NCBI GenBank assembly: GCA_021307315.1
Contig: JAJSPD010000051.1
Span: 288,537 to 352,536, forward strand
Reading direction: 5' to 3'
Source of the DNA: Bisporella sp. PMI_857
Lineage: Eukaryota; Ascomycota; Leotiomycetes; Helotiales; Helotiaceae
Length of the DNA stretch: 64,000 nucleotides
The position numbers were made by a program, and so were the translations under genes. This document shows, piece by piece, positions 57,459-64,000 of the stretch. Position 1 is the stretch's first letter. The number at the start of each line of letters is the position of its first letter. The notes under the pieces were generated by a model, which worked only from the letters and a program-made list of their open reading frames with translations, searched no databases and had not been told where the DNA came from.

Positions 57459-58974
57459 CAGGGATTTTGGTGTTTCAAAAAAGTAAACCAATACCTCGTT
57501 CTACCATATCATAAAAGCATAAATAAGACTTAGTTCCCTCATCTCGCAGTGGGCTTCACTACATCTCCATCGGCATCAATTTCATACCTTCAACAGCATC
57601 AATTTTATGAAACTCCGCCTCCTTCAGATATATCTCGCTCCCCGCCACCCCTACAGATGCCTCTAAACTCAGATATCTCACCATCAACACTAGAACCCAC
57701 CGTTTCGCGACTAAAATGGTAACGCTGGAGCTTGAGGACGTGAGCTGGCTTGTCTGGATAAGTTTAGAGAAGTATTTGGAGGCTACCGGAATTGAGTTTT
57801 GGCTGGGATTGAGGCCCGAGGACGACGTGTTGAATCTTTGAATGGGTTAACTGCTAAGGCTTAAGCAGTTCGAGGAACTTTGCGCTTAGCTGCTGGCAAG
57901 CATCTTTGAGGCACAAATACTTCGATTTATTTCATAGATACGTGTTTAAATTCTATGGCTGGACCAACTTAACTATTGCATTCTATCTGACGTAGTGCCA
58001 AATCGGCTTTTGAATACTTGTTTCCGGTGTTTGGGTATACATGTCGTGGATGCCTGTCCTGTTCTATTCCTTGTTGCATTTGAGACACAGCGATGCTGAA
58101 TTGTTGCGTTTAAAGACAGCTTATGTAGATATCTCGCGTGAAACCGTTAGTGCCCAAGTGGATAGATTCAAATTAATTCATCAGAAAGCCATTTCATTTA
58201 TCTGAATAGATGATATACAGTAGCTGCAAAACTTTGTGACCCGTTTTCTCAATACACCAGTTGGCTACCTAATCCCTCATCCCCTCCGCAAAATGTTTTA
58301 CGCCGTCAATTTTTTTTTTTCGAACTGTGGCTTTAGCGATTGGACGTGTATAGAAGATGGCTTCTGTATCGTCAAATCAAGGGGCATGAGTAATTGTAAG
58401 CAGGCAAGTCAATCAAGGCTACGTCTAGCTCAAAGTAAGATTCCTTCAAGAGATGCCGAGTAGTACAGACGGCGTTGCCTATAATCGGTGCACATATGAG
58501 AATGCCGAGAGCGCTGCACGGTAACTAATATGTCATGTTATCACCGATTCAACAGTTGTACGACTCTCACTGCGAGTTGCAACGTTTGGCCATACTACCC
58601 ATATCCGATATAGTAGATTGCGAGTTTTTCTTTCGCTTCGTCTAGAGATAACATGATCGTCTTCTCCAAACTCCCTGTCTCCATTCCGGCACTTGTTTTG
58701 CTAGCCGGATAGCCACGCCAAAATTTCCAGTATCGTGGTGTGACAGGAACCACTTTAGCCCTTAATATTAGTCTATTATATAAGGTTTTATTTTTACACT
58801 ATTTTGTCGAAAGAAGGCTCCTAGCTTAATTATTGCATGATTTTATCTGGTTCTCTTTTGTTCTTTTTTCCCCAAGTATAAAGATGTAGTGTCTTTAGCA
58901 AAATATGAGAATCAGCGAGAGCTTGCTTCCTGGTGGCAAATTGCTTGTTGGGTCAAAACAAACACTTCTTTTAA
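57459..58974. other. Intergenic; no gene recognised
   Basis: A short frame at 57716-57841 (MVTLELEDVSWLVW...) reads like protein, and in-frame codons extend upstream without a start, so an exon remnant is possible. A T12 run lies near 58310-58321. Confidence 0.35.
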
Positions 58975-61268
58975 TCAGTTTGACACATCCTGAAAATCCT
59001 TCAAAATAGCCCCAAACAGCGATGAGATACGCCATGAATCAAGATCTCGCAGTGCCGTGCCCGCACGTCTAATATGATCTACAGAGACTTCCTGCGAAAC
59101 ACCTCGATGAAACTTTAAGTACGCCCAAGATACCAAACCCCCAGTAAATAGGCTCATAATTATCTCAAACGAGCCCTTCAAGACGGCGTCAGAGTCCAGT
59201 ACCGAGTATGTGACTTCGAAGCCCTGGCGCACATGGGACATGGTAATTGCGGCGCCTTCACTGTTCGCCCAAGTGCGGAGGGACTGCTCTGCAATTTCAC
59301 CCTCTGCGCGGTTCCCAGAACGTCCAGCTGCGAGATGGAGATCGGAGAGGCTTACGTCTAGCGACATAAAGCCAAGGTGATACATGAGTACTATGGTTGG
59401 GTCGAGACACGAAGTGTAGTAACATTTATGCCAGTTGTTTAGGCTGTCAACAAGCCAGTCTTTGCGGGTTTGCAGCCCGTCTCCTATATCAATAATTACT
59501 GATCCGTACATGTTCGCGAAGCCGTTTGGGTTGAGCATAGAAAAGGCCTGTCGCCATTCGAAGATGTGGGTGTGCAGTGCATACAAAAGGACGCTTCTCC
59601 CAAAATCATCGACCCGTTGTGGAGAGGAAACATCCGATGGGAGAAGGCAACTATTGAGTGCATGTATGTAGAAGGTTGAGGGTGGCATGTTTGCAGGTCC
59701 GATGAGCATTTTCCAGGCGTCACTGGTCTTGGCGTCCCAATATTCTTGTGGACATGGGAATACACTGTTTGCAGTCTCGGACTTGCTAACGTATGGTTGA
59801 TTATTGAACAGCGCTGGATATTGGCAGTCGTAGAGCTACAGGTGTTAGCTCAAAAGACTAGTTCAACATCTGAAGAGAACGCACATAAATGGCTAGACCG
59901 AGACGCTTTCGCTTCTCCATTTGAATCCATGAATGCCATATCTGGTCTAATACGCGAAAACCCTTATAATTTTCGTTCTCCCCTGGATTAGGTCGACAAT
60001 CAAGGAGCCGACATCGTCGGCTGGTTGTGACAAGAACCCCTCGAAAACCTTCTGCAAATTCGTAGGACTCCCTTTCACCACTCCACGTACCTGCTACACA
60101 CGCTAGCAGAAGGCCGAAGATGTTGTCCACGGAACGTAGCTAAGAAATCGTTAGAAAGCGCTCGTAGATTTATATGTTTTAAACCCACAAATCGATTGCT
60201 CGCCTCGACGCTGCGCATCAGAGCAATCTGACAGTGTTTGTAGAAAACCCTCACAAACTGGCCTTTATTTGTCTTTGAATGACTAGATCCAGCTAATAAC
60301 ATCGCCATCAATAGGAATGGTGGTATTTTTGATAAGTGAAAAGTAGGCAAATGAATGACTGGAAACTTTTCATGGATGTGCCGAAAATAGAGGAGGAGAA
60401 AATGGCCCAAGATCTCCGGTGGTGGGAAGTTCTCCACAGGAAGGCCACCCTCACCAGATTGTGAATGAGCTAGACTTAAGAGGTTTACCAGGACTTCTCT
60501 TGTTCCGTGATCAATACCTACAGCAAGTGTATCCCTTGGTTGGCATTGAGACCTCGCTAGCTGAGCTTCTGTAGACGTCGCCGACCAATCTACTGGAATT
60601 CGGTGTGGTTTTACAGGTCTTTGTCCCTTAGGACTTGCTGATCGACTAATGCGATCTGGCCACTCTCTAGTCTCTTCATCGGCAACATCTATAAACTGGC
60701 CAGAGTCCGCACCTGTGAAGCCAGCACTAGATGGTGTGAGGTAGTTACCAGGAAAAGAGTCCATAAATGGATGCGAGTATGCAGAGTCGAGGGTCCATAC
60801 AATATCAGCATCAAAAGATCCTAGGTTGAGGCCAGAAATATCATCATTGGTCATGAAAGTATCGAAAGATATGCCGGATTGGCTCCCTGGCATCAGATCG
60901 GGACGCCTGCCAGTACCCTCTGAGCTGCGCTGGATTGGCGAGACGTTCCCAGAAGAAGATTCAAAGTCTCCAGTAGAGGCCAGGTGCTGCAGGTGCTGCA
61001 GATGGTCAGGTCTCGCTTCAGCCGAGGCACTTGTTCTCTTCTCATGGTTTTTTCCGTGTCTTTTCAGGAGGTCACTTCTCGTGAACTGTTTGCCGCAAAT
61101 GACGCAGCGATATTTCCCAGCCTCATGGGATGCCGTGTGCCGTTTCAAATTCTCGCTGCGGTTGAAGCTCTTTGTACACTGGGGACAGCTAAAAACCTTC
61201 TGGCGATGCTATGAATGTACCTTGTTTAGCCCACTAGGGCCTGAGCCTGGCACGTGAGCCGAGGACAT
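58975..61268 (-). CDS. C2H2 zinc-finger transcription factor with fungal_trans domain
   Basis: Proposed exons 61254-61268, 60189-61208, 59885-60139 and 58975-59835 give 716 residues. Two classical fingers lie at the N-terminus: FSCPQC...ENLKRHTASH (Cys13, Cys16, His29, His33) and YRCVICGKQFTRSDLLKRH (Cys40, Cys43, His56, His60). The middle homology region follows from about residue 250, with HFLLLYFRHIHEKFPVIH, FLLMAMLLAGSS, LRSVDNIFGLLLACVAG and LYDCQYPALFNNQPY. The start is uncertain: the long frame opens with MSSAHVPG and has a TAG at 61209-61211 just before the fingers. A 45-nt intron (GTGCCA...TTCATAG, 61209-61253) would remove it; otherwise it is a nonsense codon. Introns 2 and 3 (49 nt each) are solid. 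It is divergent from a GH3 gene it might regulate. Confidence 0.85.
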
Positions 61269-61912
61269 TGAGTCTATGAGTAATAAAAGTAAAATGCCGT
61301 AATCCCTCCCTCCTTCCCCCTCTCGAAATGCACAAGCTCTTTGGAGTGAAATGTGGAATGATTGGAAAGTGGAGTGGTTGGAGGGACTGAACGATAGAAT
61401 GACTGGACATAGGAGGAGACGAGCGGGAGAAGCAGATTCGGTCCAACTCCCAAAATGTGAAGGAAGTGAAAACTGGAAGGTGGACAAGTGCACATCAAAA
61501 TCTTGGGGAGGTAGTATAAAAGGAGTGGCTGTATGCGGGGAAGTGGACGAGTAGTGGCAAGATGTTAGTGAGGGGTATGTGGTGGACGGCGTTGTTGGCG
61601 GGGCCGTGGAACGTACTAGGCATTAGATATAGCGAGGTACCTAATTAAAACATGATACCAAACAAACAGATATTGCAATCCGGAAATAGAACGGCATAGA
61701 AATTACTGCATTTCTTGCAACATAAACTTCCACACTTATCGTCCCCTTTATCTTGATCTCTCGACTACAAACTCTTTGCGGCATGATCATCTAGAATTCT
61801 TCTTGAAACCAGGTGGTCACTTTCGATTCCTCTATCAAGTTGTTTTGCAAAGCTCCTTCATTTACCCAAGTCCCTTTACAATCATATATTATTTTCATTT
61901 ACTACCGAAACC
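61269..61912. promoter_or_regulatory. Divergent intergenic region between the C2H2 regulator and GH3 genes
   Basis: About 640 bases serve as promoter for both genes. I see no clear named operator. Overlapping minus-strand frames at 61209-61498 are not supported as coding apart from the proposed first exon. Confidence 0.45.
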
Positions 61913-64000
61913 ATGGCAGTCCTGGGTGTGCCATGTTCCGCCCTCCCTGATCTCTCGAAACACAAGACCCAGATTGTCGTAGAGGAAATCAACAACATAT
62001 TTTCATCCAACCAGTCAGTAGAGGATCTGACGCTAGAAGAAAGACTTGAGATGCTCTCGGGATTGAATTTTACTCATACCAATAGTGTTCCCCGACTTGG
62101 TATTCCGCCTTTGAAGGTAAGAATACCATCTCCCCCCTTGTATTGTCTCCATCACCGACACAAAAATGAAGATTGTAGATACTATCACAGGAGTAAAAGG
62201 AACCGATCATTTTGAAACTCCAACACTCTGTTTCCCAAGTGCCACCTGTATGGGTGCAACATGGAATAGTGAGCTTCTAAGCAAAGTGGGAAGCAAATTG
62301 GCACTTCAAGCAAAATCCAAATCTGCGCAAGTCCTTCTTGGCCCAGTCCTAAACCTGCATCGAGATCCAAGAGGAGGAAGGAATTTCGAAAGCTTCAGCG
62401 AAGATCCACTCCTGGCAGGCGAGCTTGCAGCCTCTATGGTAAATGCGATTCAAGCTAGCGGGACTGCTGTGTGCCCCAAGCATTTTGTTGGCAACGAGAG
62501 CGAGACAAAGAGGAGATTTCATGACGTCACTGAGAGTTTGGATGGGAGAACAATGCGCGAAATTTACCTTGCTCCATGGCAGGTCCTTATACGCAAATCA
62601 GACCCCGTGGCAATTATGGCAGCGTAAGTACTCAATTTATCATAATTTATGTATTCTAATTAAATTCAGATACAATAAGGTTGGCGGCGTTTTCTGCAGC
62701 GAGAATTCGAAGCTTATCAAGAGCATTTTGCGTGATGAATGGGGTTACAAAGGACTTGTCATGTCCGATTGGTGTGGGACCCGATCTGGCCTACCTGCCT
62801 TGGAGGCTGGGCTTGATCTTGAGATGCCTGGCCCAACCATTTTTAGGGGATCTGATGTTCTTAACAAGATCAAGAGTGGTGAGTTTGATGTCTCCATTTT
62901 GAATCAACGAGTAGCAGCGGTATTGAGGTTGGTTCAAAAAGCCAAGGAGAGCTATTCATCAGAGAAAGAAACGTCACTTGTTGATGAAGCTAGCAACTTA
63001 CTGGCTCGACAAGTCGGGACTGAGGGAATCGTGCTTCTCCAAAACCGGAAATCCGTGCTACCACTCCGAAAATCCCAGCATTTGGCTGTCATTGGTTCTC
63101 AAGCGACAAAGCCATCCATTTCAGGTGGTGGTAGCGCCGCTGCCCCACCCCAGTATATACAACGTCCGTTAGATTCGATCAAAATGATGTGTTCAGATCC
63201 TGGCTTGGTCAAAGAAGCAAGCGGTGTCAGGATACACAACGTTATTCCCATCGTCCCTACCGAACAGGTCTTTGCACGAAACAGCCGCAATGGTATTAAC
63301 GTTCGTTACTTCAATGATGGCTCGGATAGAGTTATTATCGATGAGTTTCAACCAATTCCTCGAGCTGTCATGTTTGGCAAACTTAAAGATGGTTTAAAAG
63401 CTGGTGGCTTCCACTATGAGATCTCTACAACGCTCATCCCTAAAACGACTGGCCGTCATACCATCGGGACTCAAGCTACTGGATCTTTTTCACTCAGAAT
63501 CAATGGAAATGAGGTATGTATATCCATGGGCCTCGCAAACGCAAAAAATAACTTCTTTTGTAGGTCGCCTCAAAAACAATGGTAAACATAGAGGTGGAAG
63601 ATTTCCTCTTCCGCCCTCAAAACCTCCAAGTTCTGGCGGAAGTACAAATGATCGTTGGTGTTCCATATTTTGTGGAATTGATTGTGCAGCCTCATAAGCC
63701 CGCCTTTATCACGGGCGAGCCGATCATTCACTCTGCGCAACTTTGCTACATGGAAGAATACTCCGACGATAGTGACATCGCTACGGCTGTCAGTGTTGCC
63801 GAAAACGCAGATGTGACCGTTATATTTGCTGGACGCACTAGTGAGCACGAATCAGAAGGCTTCGACGCGCCGGATATGTCCCTACCCCTGAACCAGATCA
63901 AAATGATCAAAGAGGTTGCGGCCGCAAGTCGGCGCACTGTACTGATCCTAAGTTGCGGTAACCCAATAGATGTGCAAGAATTTGTTGACGACGTCGATGC
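61913..64000 (+). CDS. GH3 beta-glucosidase with PA14 insert, cut by the right edge
   Basis: Exons 61913-62116, 62172-62623, 62670-63513 and 63564 to the window end; 645 residues are visible and the gene continues. N-terminal GH3 motifs are MLSGLNFTHT, GPVLNLHRDPRGGRNFES and CPKHFVGNE. The catalytic nucleophile is Asp252 in GLVMSDWCGT. The second domain (GIVLLQNRKSVLPL) is interrupted by a PA14 module at about 390-540 (RAVMFGKLKDGLK...TTGRHTIG), as in fungal and plant GH3 glucosidases. After it TVIFAGRTSEHESEG leads to the acid/base region. It hydrolyses terminal beta-glucosides, such as cellobiose. No signal peptide is present, so it is probably intracellular. Introns are 46-55 nt and all phases agree. 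Confidence 0.95.

Overview
This window is nuclear DNA of a filamentous ascomycete (Pezizomycotina; a Leotiomycete-like gene repertoire is my best guess, but the sequence alone does not fix the class). The reasons are short spliceosomal introns (45-172 nt, mostly about 50 nt, GT-AG with CTRAC-like branch sites), HET-domain genes, a SAT4/rhodopsin-type membrane protein, fungal transcription-factor families, and secreted or intracellular plant-polysaccharide enzymes. I see no tRNA, rRNA or CRISPR array. Exon borders were worked out by hand from frame, splice signals and family conservation.

Layout. 0-10.5 kb: an MDR oxidoreductase, a large TPR-HET gene broken by one in-frame TAA, a decayed 3' half of a catalase gene, and an intact four-exon pectate lyase. 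10.5-13.5 kb has no convincing gene. 13.5-27 kb is mostly metabolic: an HSL-type alpha/beta-hydrolase, an Ntn asparaginase, an SDR, a multi-lesion pseudogene with a ubiquitin-like (ULD) domain, a Baeyer-Villiger-type monooxygenase with a one-base frame problem, and a seven-exon DUF2235 hydrolase. 27-37 kb: a kinase-like protein with altered catalytic motifs, a fungal transcription-factor-domain protein, a C2H2 protein, a membrane-anchored fructosyl-amine-oxidase-like flavoenzyme and an NAD-dependent epimerase/dehydratase. 37-45 kb is AT-rich, gene-poor and repeat-bearing; it holds a non-autonomous hAT-like element with a perfect 8-bp target duplication and a possible solo LTR. 45-64 kb: a Gln/Pro/His-rich protein, a decayed HET C-terminus, a methyltransferase, the SAT4/rhodopsin protein, a frameshifted 2EXR gene, an intact HET gene, a C2H2/fungal_trans regulator, and divergent from it a GH3 beta-glucosidase that runs off the right edge.

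How the parts relate. There is no PKS, NRPS or terpene synthase backbone, so this does not look like a secondary-metabolite cluster despite several oxidoreductases and a methyltransferase. Two themes stand out. One is a concentration of self/non-self-type genes (two HET genes, a HET remnant, a ULD gene, a 2EXR gene), most of them broken. The other is gene decay: several in-frame stops are what C-to-T change at CpA would give from CAA or CAG codons, and the two ends of the hAT-like element differ only by transitions in their inverted repeats. Both are compatible with mild repeat-induced point mutation, although duplicated copies would have to be found to prove it.
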